Shown: positions 34,198-46,489 of the stretch, one piece after another | Position numbering within the stretch: the first letter of the stretch is position 1 | Layout: the number at the start of each line of letters is the position of its first letter | Source of the DNA: Pseudeuparius sepicola | Lineage: Eukaryota > Arthropoda > Insecta > Coleoptera > Anthribidae | Length of the DNA: 64,000 nucleotides | Assembly (NCBI GenBank): GCA_963920635.1 | Contig: OY987303.1 | Span: forward strand, 16,904,175 to 16,968,174 | Direction of reading: 5' to 3' | The notes under the pieces: generated by a model | The model's input: the letters and a program-made list of their open reading frames with translations, nothing else | Database searches by the model: none | What the model was told of the DNA's origin: nothing | Translations under genes and position numbers: made by a program

Positions 34198-36800
34198 TAA
34201 TACCAAGCTGCAAATTGAAAATTGTGGAATGATACAGTTGTATACCATTAAACGTTTCGCATAGAGAATTAAATAACTACTCATTTGACCTAAACTAAAA
34301 CATATTATAAAGAGTGCAGGCTAAAAAGGTTGAGGGTCACAAAACAAAAGTTTTGAGTTAAACAAATTTTAGAATTTAAATCCCTCTATCTAAGAAATAG
34401 ACTTGTTATTAGTAACCAATTTTTAAAATGTTAGCTGGTGTCTCTTGTTCTGGTAAAACGTTTTGTTAGTAACATGTTTTTGACATGGGCGTCCAGTGAA
34501 ATTGTAAAAGGGGGTTAAGCACATTAAGTCAGGGAAAAAAGATGACTACAAAAACTCGTCCTAATTTTGCCCTTTTTTAGTCACTGGTAGCATATAACTC
34601 TCAGACATCTTAAAAATGTAATGGTAACACACGTATCGCAAAAAAATCGCAAACAAACGCATGCGAGGTATTCTGGCATCGAGGAAAAGTGAACTGTTTG
34701 GAATAAAATAAACCACATGTAAATAACATAACCTTAGAAACGCCAGCACAAAGTGGGGGAATTTTGGACTCTCATCCGTTTTGCAAACATCGAGTGGACC
34801 TTCGATCCTTTTTACCTAGTACAGACAATATTAAAACGCATTTTACTAGGTACTGCCATCTGTTTGGCTCTGTATAGTATGCTAGGCAGGAAATGATGCC
34901 TTTTGGCCATAATTTGGCATAGCTATCTCAAATACAGATTTTTTAGCCTGTACTCTTCATATTTTTTAATTTGTTTACATAGCCAGCATGATCTGTAAAT
35001 TTTAAATTTTCGTCAATATCACACCGATATAATATGTGGTTGCTGGGTTTGAAGATATTGTACGGTGCACTGGTTGCACATAAACTCTTTTTTTATGTTC
35101 AAACATGGTGTTTGTGTATCTACACATGCCATCACATGCTAATATAGAATTATTCCCATATTTTGGAAAGCCCCGGGCCAAGAGCATCAGAGTCCCAATT
35201 TCAAATTTAGATAGTCTCGTCTGGGCCAAACTTGCGCTATATGGATCCCCCCGAATGCTGTGTGTTTGTTTTCACCTACACTAGAAACTTGAAACTTTAC
35301 GCCCCGCAGAACGCAAACTAATTAGGTATTAATGGCAAACTAAGCATGAACACGTAGGTATAGTTTCCCAAATTAAAAATGACACGGGTTCATTAGTTCG
35401 CCCCAATGGGCCTACATCAAAGCTTATATCCAGGCTCTTACCGGATTCTGGGAAAGGCCTATGGACTTTATTAATTGGAAATGACAGGAGTCACGTAGAG
35501 GATCCGGTTACCAAGTGGCTACCAAAGAATGTAAACACGGTGATTTCTATAGCAAAGATTGATTCAGGGTTCGGTTTCAAGACTCCTTGTTATTTTCTAA
35601 TAGTGATAATATTCAATAGGTACCTACTTATACCACAACTTACTTTCAAGTAAGCGTAATGATGATATGGCTGAATCGCCTTGTAAATAAGATTACCAAA
35701 TCAAGAAGATACCATTCTGCCTCCAACAAAATCGTAACAGGCCAGCGGCCAGCAAATAGATACCTGGGTGCATGTATAATGTAACGTTAGCATCGGACTA
35801 CCATGTATGGTAAATAATATAAAGGCGGAAAGTAATTTACGATCTATGTGCCCCTGTCTGGCTTAGTAATTAACTTGCCGTATAAGGCGCAGTGCTTTAC
35901 ATAGGCGAATAGAAATCTAGGTACAGTTTTCTAATTAACTGGTCTACCACTTGGGAGTCTAAATCACGGAGATAATTGAAAAGGAATATATGTCGATTTG
36001 GGACCAACGCTCGATGCTAACAAGCTACTGCGTGTACAAATTGGAGAGTAACGAGGCAATAAACAAAAACTAAAGGGGTATTTCGTTCAAAACGCTCCAG
36101 TAGAGAGGATTACCGTGTCCGTACTTGGGTAAATTATTAAACAAAGTAAGTATCTAGCTCATGTTATATGAATGTTTTCGCGGCCTTCTACGCCAAGCCC
36201 TCTTGCAAAGCCAGAGTTTAAGTGCGGATTACACATAATATATTAAATAGAATGTTATACGTTCTGTGTAAACTCCCCTTTAAACTGCGCATTGTTCTGT
36301 AGTTTGTGTCGTTTCAAAGCTTATTGCCATCCCAGTCAACATGAAATAGAGCTCCATTTCGTAGCCAGTAATTACTCTATGGTCTACAACTGCTCGTAAA
36401 AACAATGTTTCGGAGTTTGATAAGATTTCAGTATCGTACGGACGCGATATAAAGAAGAGAATGAATTTCGGACAAAAAAGCACGCAGTGCACTTTACAAA
36501 TTAGTGAGGCTTTTTCGACGCCACATTTCTATGACTAGAAAATGTGCCGGAAAATTTATTCTCCAGCCGTACTCTGAAGATTAATCCCAACTAGCGCTGC
36601 GGCGTGCAAAACTTCGTTGCACAATGGGATTTTTTACACTAGGGCAGGGATTTCAAAAGTAGTGCCATTTCTCCTTTGCATTCACCACGAAACAAACAAA
36701 TTTATTTAAAGTCTTTGTTTTAGCAAAATTTATAAAATATAAGGATGGTTTTTTGTACCTGTAAATCTATATAGGGATGTTTTTGTGGCTTAGCGGCTAG
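34198..36800. other. unassigned DNA
   Basis: No recognisable gene. 35340-35640, 35980-36130 and 36280-36620 are mildly GC-balanced low-copy stretches. No repeat partners seen. Confidence 0.35.
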
Positions 36801-36935
36801 GTAGAATTTGTTCATCCAACTGACTATTAGTAAGGAGCGGCGTCTTCTACAACTACTAGAAAGGGTTAGTGTGTTAGAGGGTGTAGAGTAACCATTCATT
36901 ATTGTTGGTTATGTGAACTTCATAATTTGTTCCTC
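36801..36935 (+). repeat. interspersed repeat R2, copy 1
   Basis: CAACTGACTATTAGTAAGGA ... GTCTTCTACAACTACTAGAA ... TATTGTTGGTTATGTGAACTTC is shared in the same orientation with 51150-51280. The preceding GGATGTTTTTGTGG (36775) also occurs by the SINE at 46523. Confidence 0.65.
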
Positions 36936-37237
36936 TACCCATAATATTCGGCATATAAATTCATCCACGTCCATAATAACGTTACTGTACCTACGTTTTT
37001 CACGCTAAATGTGAAATAAAAATAAATTGTATGGGAAAAGCCCATTCTTGCTCGCTTCTTCAACTGCATGTCCTGTATCAATTTTACACGCCTGGGGTGG
37101 TTCAAATACTAAACGCAATAATAATTAGAGTTCCCACAAAAGAGTCAATATGGACCGATATTTTTCTATGAGATCGACCTCCGACCCACCCCATGACGTG
37201 CTGACAGTTCCAGGGCATATGAAAGGGCCCCCGTATG

Positions 37238-37262
37238 TGGTCACGTGGCGTACACGTGACCA
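37238..37262. promoter_or_regulatory. palindrome with two perfect E-boxes
   Basis: TGGTCACGTG, five bases, CACGTGACCA: a perfect inverted pair, each arm holding GTCACGTG / CACGTGAC. CACGTG E-boxes with this flank suit USF/MITF/Max-type bHLH-zip proteins. The surrounding block (37140-37290) is GC-balanced and low-copy. Confidence 0.45.
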
Positions 37263-39336
37263 TTACGAGGTACGTTGTTATACTTAATGAAAATCGCCGG
37301 CCTTTGGTCATACAAATAATGATCATTGTTGATTCTCCCTGCAGACAAAAACCCCAGCATCGCTTGTTACCGAACGCGTGAGTTTTAAACAGAATATTTA
37401 TGTCGTAGGCTAACTGGTATACAAATTTTGGGGAGTGGTTCAAGTATAAACCCATGAGAGGTGCAAATCACTCAAATATTGACACTACAAATTATATATG
37501 GCATCGCACTTGAAGAGACTATGAGTTTTACTCCAATCTCTTTAGGATTTTCCAAATTAAAAAAATATATATAATAAAAATACACTTTCCTGACTTTAAA
37601 CACATTAGATTCTTCGTGCGATCTCGACACGCTTTGTAAAAAGCATGTGCCCATTATTTGTTTTGCTATCTCTGCACCTTCAACACAGTTATACTGTTAT
37701 AGATCGAATGATGTGTAGATTTTAGTCAGGTTTGTATATGATTAGTCAACACGCTACATATTTGTTTTCGTTTATATGATTCCTGATGAAAGCAAATATT
37801 TAAATTACTGGACCTATATAGGCTGCACGGTTTACCGGCTCTCGAATTTCATGGACCGAAATTTTTACAATGCAATCGTATCCCCAATTATGTAGAATAG
37901 GCGAAAGCTATTCGACTGTTAATATTTTCGCATAAATTGATCGATTGACTTTGTTCGTTCATGAGTAGAATTCAGCTCGCATTTGGATCTATTGTAAAAA
38001 TTGCAATAGTCGACTTTAAAACAAACGTACGGTAGGGAATAGAGGGAAAGACAAATGGTGTGGCAGCTAAATTGGGATGAAATATGACCAATTTTGCTCC
38101 GGAGTTGGTGCAAACTTTGCAGTATAATTTTGTCTTGGGATTCGATGTTATTATTCATAATTCCGTAGGAAAATGAGTGGATAATTCTTCAAAACCCCGC
38201 GAATGGACCAAAAATAAATGAATCCGAAATTTAAAATTGCATATTCGCACCCCTCACGGCAGAATTAACATTAAGAACTGCTTTCATTTCGTGCGTGAGT
38301 AGTTGACTTCTGGTTCGCTTCGAAGCAATAGATCGTAAATTTTATATCCTCGCATAAAAACGATAAGAGCGCTGGACAAAATGTAGATTCAGGGAGTAAT
38401 TTTATTTAGGTAATTTGTTTTATAAACTAACTCGGATCGGGATTACTATGATTATCTAGGGCTTCTGTCGGGAAAAGCCGGCCTTTAGCGTCAAATTGGA
38501 AGGAATCCGAAATAATAATAATTTTCACCCCACCCTAGTACAAGTATGTGGTTGCTTCTGGAGTACCTATACAGTTTGGAGTAAGTATCTTCAAGGTGGG
38601 AATTAATGTTATATTATTATTCGTTAGTCATACATAAGTGCATTTTCACAGTGATAATAGGTATCAGAAAAGAAGAAATTTTGTAAGTACCTACCTGAAA
38701 ACATGGCAAAAGTTGACACAATTTGACGTAGCTGTTTCTCTTTATGATACCAATAATTACATTGTTTTGCAATTGTTATCTTGGTATCTCTAACGTCAAA
38801 TACTGATGGATTAAGCCATTGCTCATGCGATTCCATTCAGTTCGATGGCTACACACCAATGATAAATGGAAGCTTTGCAGATGACTCTACTAGCACGTGC
38901 ATAGAGTGCGCCAACCAATAATTTGTCTTGGCACAAAGAACTTATGTATACTTATCATTTGTATACTTTTATAATATGGTCACTAAATAAACAATGCTTT
39001 TTGGAAGTTAATTTGTCATTTTATCAGCACCTGGAAGTATTATCTGGATGCAATAATAATGTACGCGCAGCGAAAGAGTGCGTCCGCGGTGAGGAAAGTA
39101 AGAGGGGTGGAGATCCGCCCGTGGGCAGAACTAGCGCCGAAGGACGCATAGGCGTGCGTAAAGATTACTTTATGATAAAGTAAATAAATTGTTATTTTAC
39201 TTATACTTTCATATGCGGAAATAATTGATTAGAAAAATGTAATATGAGAGTGCGCTTGGCTATGTATTGTACACCCTGAACGACTCATCATCTCGAAAAT
39301 ACTACAAGTTTCCAAAACTATAAATTTCGAGGCGCA
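37263..39336. other. unassigned DNA
   Basis: No recognisable gene. 39060-39160 is GC-rich and purine-rich without a partner. Confidence 0.35.
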
Positions 39337-41533
39337 CACGGAAAGAAGACTTTTGCTAAATTTGATTTGTAAAGATATTTTAGTAGTCGTTTCAATATAT
39401 TTTAATACTTTTTACTACTACATACAAATAAGCAGTATAATATAAAAATTATAATAGGTTTAGATTTTATTTATTGTAGTTGGCACTAAATCCTTTGAGT
39501 AACACATCTTTCATACAATATAATATAAGAAGTAATACATTACTTTTTAGTAAAACTTTAACTTATAAATTTTAACAAACCGAAACTTAGTATTTCATAA
39601 ATCTGTAACATTAATTTTATTAAACTCGTTTTCATACGTGGTTATCTAATTAATTAAAATAGTGAAAGCTAATAATGAGGAAAAAGATCTTGTGAAATTA
39701 TATTTTCTGTAAGTAATAATAATTATAAGACTATATGTTACATTAATGGTATTAGTGTGTTAATATTATATTAACTACAATTCATTACAATAAAACGTAC
39801 AATACCGTATTATACAGGTTATAATAAAACAACAGGCATATTTTAATACTTAGTTTACTAAATTATAAAATGTTCATTCTATCAGCCCCAAAACGGACAA
39901 ACCCTTCCAGACCCCCGAGCACGACAGACCTGCCCTCGCGCCACGCGGCAAGGGTAAAAAAATCCAACCGCACCGATGTATTCCGTGTTTCGTCGCGTCG
40001 GCTCTTGCTCATCTGCACGTATGCGATATTCGATCGTTCGACAAATGTTTTTAAAATATTTAACAATATAACAATATAGTAGGTAATCTATTGATTTTTA
40101 TTTATTGCATGTGGTTAGTGCTCTTGAGGCTGCAGATATTAAGTGTATCATAATTGTTATTATTAGTCGATTTTTGTAGCTTTTGAAGGCATCTTCAAAA
40201 AGGGAAACAAATCTTTAGCCACAGAAGAGATCTTTCCAAAAATTTAAGCAATGAACTTGTAAGACTGACTTGAGATTACATGATAACGCAAAAAATAGGT
40301 AAAGCTATTCAGCATCTTTTTGCAATAAAAACGTTTAAATCGATAAATGCTCTATTTTATAGACAAACTGCACAAGATTTTCTTCGTGTCTCAAAGGAGA
40401 TTGAGAATTTATTTCGTGGCCAAACCTCTACAGTTTATTACCGACCATACAAACCTGGGCATACTCATCCTCCTTGGAGGGAAGAAAAAGAAAAGCACCA
40501 GGGAGCAATAACCAAAATATTGGAAAAAGTGCTCTGGAAAAGTATACATACTCCAGATACACCTATTCTAAAAGAGTTACAAGAAAATGCTGGGTCATCA
40601 GGTATGGATAATATCTATTGTCAAAAAATTCTATTTATCTAGGTATTTGAAAAGATGACTTTTATTTATCTCTTTTTTATTAGTTTTAGATTATATGGAA
40701 CAGCCGAAAAATGAAAAATACAACAGCCAATTAGAAGATAGGGAGGAATCCTAGGAATCTAATGTTTTTGCTCTAGAATATATCCAGCACAACTTAGAGC
40801 CCTTCTCAGAAATTGTTGAGAAATGCAAAATGACATTTGGTGCAAGGCAGCAACTACTTAAAAGTGATGTAATGGTTGATTATTTCAATAGATTTCCAGT
40901 CTTAAAGCTGCCCAAAGGCACAATTTTGTAAATTTACAAAATAATACTAAGGTGTCTATTATATACGCATATAGGTTTAATATTGTAAGTACCTACGTAT
41001 TATAATATTTTTTGTAATTTTTACAATACTTTTAATTACCTACTTGTAATAATTAAATGAACATTATTGTAGATATTATTAAAATAAATTGATAAATTTA
41101 CTATACGATTTACTAAACCTTTCAATATAAATATATAAAACTAATATAAACTAAAATAAAATATTTTAAATTTTAATAAAATATGTAGCTAAATTTACAA
41201 GAGAACTTTGCAACATTTATAATTCAAAATGAAAGTTTTACTAATCGGAATAACAATTTTTACTATTATTTTATTAATAAGTAGAATAATGCTGTATTAA
41301 AAATTACTAAAATGGATAATACTTTCTACACAGGAGTTCAGCACCCTCTATAACATACTTTATTATAAAGAACAATTATTAAAATATTAAATATTACTAG
41401 AAATAATTATAAAGATCTTAAAATATTAATATAATAAGGAATAAAAGCCTGATTTGCCATCCCAGGGGTTATAATAAAATTTAAAACGAGCTATAATATT
41501 TATTATAATTTTTACAATACTTTTCTTTCCGTG
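39337..41533 (+). mobile_element. CAC-ended DNA transposon 3
   Basis: CACGGAAAGAA at 39337 is inverted as TTCTTTCCGTG ending at 41533; CA flanks both ends (39335-39336, 41534-41535), a possible 2 bp duplication. Both subterminal regions are rich in TAATATAATA/TTTTACTA words. A GC-rich block (39884-40030) precedes a broken two-exon gene at 40280-40931. The layout (CAC tip, AT-rich word array, GC-rich block, gene remnant) copies that of the elements at 27037 and 29341. Confidence 0.7.
40280..40931 (+). pseudogene. two-exon gene remnant of CAC-ended element 3
   Basis: Exon 1 is open from 40280 to GTCATCAG|GTATGG (about 40602), including FRGQTSTVYYRPYKPGH. A pyrimidine-rich acceptor TTTTTTATTAG ends near 40683. 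After it come DYMEQPKNEKYNSQLEDREE, a stop at about 40752, then VFALEYIQHNLEPFSEI, CKMTFGARQQLL and VDYFNRFPVLKLPKGTI to a stop at about 40929. I recognise the general style from uncharacterised insect transposon proteins but cannot name the domain. The premature stop and missing C-terminus make it a pseudogene. Confidence 0.55.
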
Positions 41534-41544
41534 CACGCCTAAGG

Positions 41545-42010
41545 ATAATCACTTCTCCTCTCAACGTGGCGGGGTTCTAATACGGCCAGCCAATAGCAAC
41601 AAAGCGTACCCCGGCTTCCCCACTTCCCCTCGGAGGCAGTCTTTCGATGCGACTGCTTTATTAATATTCGATGGTAAATGTCGTAAAGAACACTTTAAAA
41701 CTTAGGCATTAAAACAAATAATAATTAATAATTACTAAATGTGACTACATGAACTGGTGTTATAATATAGCATTTACCACGCTCTGCCACTGTTAAAAAT
41801 ACCTGACTTATGAGCAGAAATCACGAGTATAAAATTCAAAGGTTTTTATATGCGGTCGACGTCGATCTAGTCAAGGAGGCAGCCAATAAGAAAGCGAGCG
41901 TTGCGATTTGATTGGTCGGCGTTTCGGAGATCCAAGGAGCAGGTGTCGACGGGGGCCAGCTAGGCCAGTATAACCAGTGCCGTGCACGGAAATAAGGATT
42001 GCGCTTTATT
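41545..42010. promoter_or_regulatory. CCAAT-rich, GC-rich promoter-like region
   Basis: CCAAT at 41590-41594 and 41883-41887, and the reverse ATTGG at 41911-41915 only 28 bp on, lie in GC-rich DNA with GTCGAC sites. Another CACGGAAA tip-like word occurs at 41985. No downstream ORF is recognised. It may be a host promoter or a relic of another CAC-ended element. Confidence 0.3.
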
Positions 42011-42261
42011 TTACGCATTTTGGTTTTGTGTATAGATTTTTGTGTGGTGTTGTTTTCTGTGAAACAAAATGATTGGATTGCTTTGAATTATTTCAAAGTT
42101 TATTTTATTCTTTTTTAGAGCATTTAAGTAAAATTAGTATGATAGTATTAAGGGCCGCGCGCCGCTTATGACTCATTGGTCTTGTTTTATTACAGAGCAA
42201 ACGCCGCCTAAGCGTTTTTATGCTGTTCCAAGTGAGTTCATTTATTACATTACTATGTATA

Positions 42262-42730
42262 CAGGGTGTCCGATAAGTATGGGGCAATCTCACAGGAGCA
42301 AGTAGGGGACGTCAAAATATTACGATTGAGCTTAACAACTACGGGTCAGAGCTCAATAGTTACTGAGATACAGGGAGTTTTAACTCTTTTTTTTTCAAAC
42401 TGAATTATGGCAATATCTCCCAAACTAATCAAGATCGTTATAAAACAAGAGTAGCTTTTTCTTGCAAAAGGATGGACCTGCAGGACCAAAAACATAACCT
42501 CAAAAAAGTTACGAGTAAAAGCACGATCCAAAAACAGCGCAGTGCCAAATTTCAGTTCAGCAGCTTAATTAGTTTGGGAGATATTGCCATAATTCAATTT
42601 GAGGAAAAGAGTTACGCCCTGTATCTCGGTAACTATTGAGATCTGACCTGTACCTAGTTGTTAAGCTCAATCGTAATATTTTGACGTCCCCTACCTGCTC
42701 CTGTGAGATTGTCCCTCACTTACCGCAGTG
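42262..42730. repeat. palindromic mariner-type MITE
   Basis: TA then CAGGGTGTCCGATAAGTATG. The following ~110 bp (CTCACAGGAGCAAGTAGGGG, TATTACGATTGAGCTTAACA) return inverted at 42600-42730. Arms continue inward through GGCAATATCTCCCAAACTAA. Shares its interior with 17084-17830. Confidence 0.85.
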
Positions 42731-42786
42731 CAATGACAATATGACAATAATTTACTAGTTTTTTTTTTCTAAATTTTAATTATTTT

Positions 42787-43381
42787 TTCTTGAAATCGGC
42801 AGTAAAGTGTCCCAAAATCGTCATTAAAAGCTCAGAAATCGGCACTGAAGTAACCCATTATTGTACGATTTTTTCAATAATTAGGCCTTGGCGAGATGTA
42901 AACATCAAACGTCAGACGCGGAGCCATCGCCCGTCAAAAGTAACCAAATATTCAAAACCCGGCCAATAAAGGCCCATTTAACTATTCGTACACATTGCTA
43001 TATAGCAGCGCAATCTATCAGTATAAATATTTTACTAGGTTTGAATATCAATAGATTTATTATGGAGGCTGCACAACAAGCAGCAGTTTGGTTTTTCTGT
43101 TCGAAGGCGCCGTGTCTTTTGTCATACTTGACCTAGGTAAAGCGATCGTCAAAGTCAAGCAACGCCGCGCGTAGTCGGTTCATGGACGGGTGATCCCTTA
43201 TTATTATTTTCTTGCCTAATAAATTTTTTTTTTCCGATTTCAAAAAAATATAATATGTACCTCGGCACTGAAGTCCTTTTTATGACTCATGTGGTTTATT
43301 TGCCTCGACCAGAGACCTCGGCAACTAAATTTCACATGAGTCATAAAAAGTTGAACTTCAGTGCCTTGGTTCATAAATAAC
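42787..43381 (+). repeat. ~0.6 kb interspersed repeat with 5S-like core, copy 3
   Basis: The most complete copy. The head TCTTGAAATCGGCAGTAAAG pairs with CCGATTTCAAAAAAATA near the 3' side. The 3' end folds into a long hairpin (43257-43376): CTCGGCACTGAAGT, TTTTTATGACTCATGTGG, a loop, CACATGAGTCATAAAAAG, ACTTCAGTGCCTTGG. The 5S-like core is at 43119-43197. Confidence 0.85.
43119..43197 (+). repeat. 5S rRNA-like segment in repeat copy 3
   Basis: CATACTTGACC ... AGTCAAGCAACGCCGCGCG ... GGTTCATGGACGGGTGATCCC; same alignment to 5S rRNA as in the other two copies. Confidence 0.55.
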
Positions 43382-43781
43382 TAATTCTCGAAATATACGA
43401 TGATTCTGTCGCATTCTTATTTAAACAATAATACAATTGCATCTTTATCTTAAACATATCAAGTTGGAATTGGTAAAATATTGAATTGTTTCGTGTGCTT
43501 TGATTTGCCTGATGGGTGCACATTTAAAGTTATATTATTTTGTAACAAGTGTAAAGTCAGTGCAAATCTGTTGTTTTATAGGTGTATTCTAGTGAAAAAT
43601 TTTTGAACAAATTGGCCTGTAACGTGCGTGGCATTATTTAATAAAAACCGCCACAGGCAACGTAATCATCACAGCCCATGCACCTAGTCAAATATTTGTT
43701 TCGATTTGGTATTGCATAATATATGCTGAATCATTACAGTGCCATTTGTTGTTATTGGTCTAGATATATCTTGGCTGGGGT

Positions 43782-45484
43782 CAGAGCTGGGCAAGTAATT
43801 AGGCGAAAGTAATTGAACTGTCAATTACTTCCTTTTCATGGAATTGTACTTAGTTGGAATTACTTTTGAAATAGAGACAGTAATTGTAATTTAATATCAA
43901 GTACTTTTTGAAAAGGAATTGTACTTGTAATTTAAAATCAATTACTTGTGAGAATTGCAATTCCTTTTTAAAATTCCTTTAATGCAATTACTGTTTCAAT
44001 TACAATTACTTTTTCAATTACAATTACTTGTCCAATTACAATTACTTTTTCAATTACAATTACTTTTTCAATTACAATTACTTACACAATCTCCTCTTGC
44101 GGTGGATTGATTTTGGAAATATTGCAACGTTGTTTAGGCCAACCTGGCCAACAAAATGCAATGCAAAATAAATGCGTCATCATTGACAAAGTCCGCAATA
44201 ATGTTTTCTTTCTTAGCCACTCCCATTTACTATTTACGCGTCACTGGCAAGTCATAACGATTGATCTGTATTCTCCATCTCTATATTAATAGTCAATTCG
44301 TAATGCCTATTGTTCACGTCACAATAGACATTTAAATTCTGTTTTTTCTTTCATTAGGTGGTATACGGAATTATCACTATTTATTGGATTAGTAATTCAA
44401 AATTAAAACAGTTTTGATAGAAATACATTTTAGATTTTGTAACTTTATAAATATTGTATACCACATTTTATAACACAAATTTAGTTCAATACAAAAATTG
44501 TCAGTTTGTTTGGTTGTAAAATTTTATTTCGATACCTACATAATGTAAAAAAATTAAACTTTTTTGTGAGTCGTTGAGCTTGAATCTGAAACTCATTCGC
44601 ATTTTAAAAGATTTATTTTATTTCTCTATTCATGTAGCCGTTTATTTTCAGTTTTATTTTCATAGAAACTGAGCTGTGCTGTGACTCTGTGAGGCCATTG
44701 TGTGTTTTTAGACATAGGTATTACTATATTATACTGTTACCTACTGAATATAATCCCAGAAAAAAGCCTTTTTCTGGGATATAATTCGTTTTGTTCCTTA
44801 AAATACTGTACATTTTATTTATTTTAATTTGAATATTTGCCATTTAAGGCTGAGCCGCAATAAGGTGATACTTGGCAGGAATGTGAGGAATAAAGTCCCC
44901 CTTCCTCTCTGAAAGTCTATTGGACTCCTCCGAACTCCTATATTTGCTGCGATGCCGGATGAGGGGTTTATTTTATAGCCAATATCTCCAGCACACTTAA
45001 AAATATGTGGCAACCGCGGCGTTGCATCTGAGTGCGTGGCAACGCTGCATGCCCAGGGTCCGCCCCGATATCTGCCATCGTTTGCTAGCCACACGTGCTC
45101 TCTTTGTTTATGAGATTCGAACTCCTCCCACAGGCCCCCTTTGCTCCTCAGACCGAAAGTATCTTTTAAATGCGTCCCCGCTTTACAAAGACACGAAGAC
45201 TAGAATTATTTTGCATCGCAGAACAAATAATGCTTAATATAGTTATCAGTTATGGTTTTTTAAGTAACTAGGTAAGTACCTACGTTCATAGAAAATCAAG
45301 CAAACAGAAGTAATTGAAAAAGGAATTGTTTACATCAATTCCAATTCCAAATACAAGTAATTGTAATTGTAATTCAATTACATTTCAAAATATCAAAGGA
45401 ATTGTAATTGGATCTAATTACATTCCTACAAAAGTAATTGGAATTGTAATGGGTCAGTTTTTAATTGTAATTGACCCAGCTCAG
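43782..45484. mobile_element. non-autonomous hAT element with 8 bp target duplication
   Basis: CAGAGCTGGGCAAGTAATT at 43782 faces the inverted AATTGACCCAGCTCAG ending at 45484. The identical 8 bp GCTGGGGT stands outside both ends (43774-43781, 45485-45492), the size made by hAT transposases. Dense (T)AATTGTAATT / TTACAATTAC words fill 43800-44090 and 45315-45475. No transposase is present; the interior has a GC-balanced block (44860-45180) and a small palindrome (CCCAGAAAAAAGCCTTTTTCTGGG, 24 bp span, about 44756). Confidence 0.9.
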
Positions 45485-45492
45485 GCTGGGGT

Positions 45493-46263
45493 TTAACCAA
45501 CTCCAAAGTCCAAAGTATTTAACATGGCCCCCGTGGCACTGTCTCTCTGTAAACTACTTTGATGTGTGGTGATACTATAAAAAGCCAAAACCAGAACTTG
45601 ATTGATATTTACCAGTCTATTAAGTTTTACATCCATCCAAACTAGTTGTCAAAGTCGGTTCATTGGCACTTTTCTCTGGTGAGGCATTGAAATGGTCGCC
45701 GCACCTACGTCTCCAGCAACTCGATTCCGAACAGTTTGGAGGAATTGCCCGGCTACGTGGCACTAAATTCGTCGTTAACTTTTCCCTCAATTTATTTGTT
45801 TAGAACTCGCCGTATCGAAAAACGCATGCCGAACTTTTTAATGGCGTTTAACCGCGAAAATCCGAATTTATAGCCAGAATTTGCACGGTACATTAGCCCG
45901 GCGGCGTTTCACTATGCGGTGCGGAACCAGGTCCGGATCGCCGCGCCATAAATCCGCAGTCTCATTAAATAACTCTAAATCCCATTTCCTGTTTTGGTTT
46001 ACTTTAATTTTATACGGGGGAAGTCGCCTGGGAAGAAGCAGTAAAAACGTCACATCTTATGGGCTGTAAAAATGGATGCGCTGTCATAACCTCGCCGTTT
46101 GTCGGCGAGCCGAACACAGAACGTTCCACAAAACACCATCAACTACTTACTGAATTACAGAAGGAACTCAATGACAAATTTTGTGTGGCGCAGTCTCTCT
46201 ATTTATAAGCCATGCTCTTGAAACTTATATAATACTTTACGAAATCCGAGAACATTCATTATA
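45493..46263. other. GC-balanced low-copy island
   Basis: 45660-46130 is unique, CpG-bearing DNA with ATTA-containing words (GTCGTTAACTTT, CATTAAATAAC). Opposed open frames at 45868-46069 are not recognisable. Candidate conserved non-coding DNA. Confidence 0.3.
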
Positions 46264-46265
46264 CA

Positions 46266-46325
46266 GAGTGTTCCAAATCAATATGTAGATATTTTAAGAG
46301 GCAGTTGCTCGACGTACAGGATGTT
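46266..46325 (+). repeat. MITE end, CAGAGTGTTCC tip
   Basis: Matches the reverse-strand tip at 34089-34195. TA precedes it. Confidence 0.55.
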
Positions 46326-46489
46326 AGAACGTAATATTTTTTAAAGCTCGTTGTTTTTTTAAGTTTGGTGTTACAACCAAGTACATTAATCTATTCACTA
46401 CAAATTCTTTGGGATTAAAATAATGTGGAGTTTCTTTGTGCATTCTTTTCATTTAGATGTTTCCACTTTAATATACAGGGTGGTAAATT

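Noticed and set aside
43830..44090. Ordinary minisatellite
   Set aside because: The AATTGTAATT/TTACAATTAC words also occur at the opposite end of the same 8-bp-flanked element, so a hAT subterminal array explains them better.
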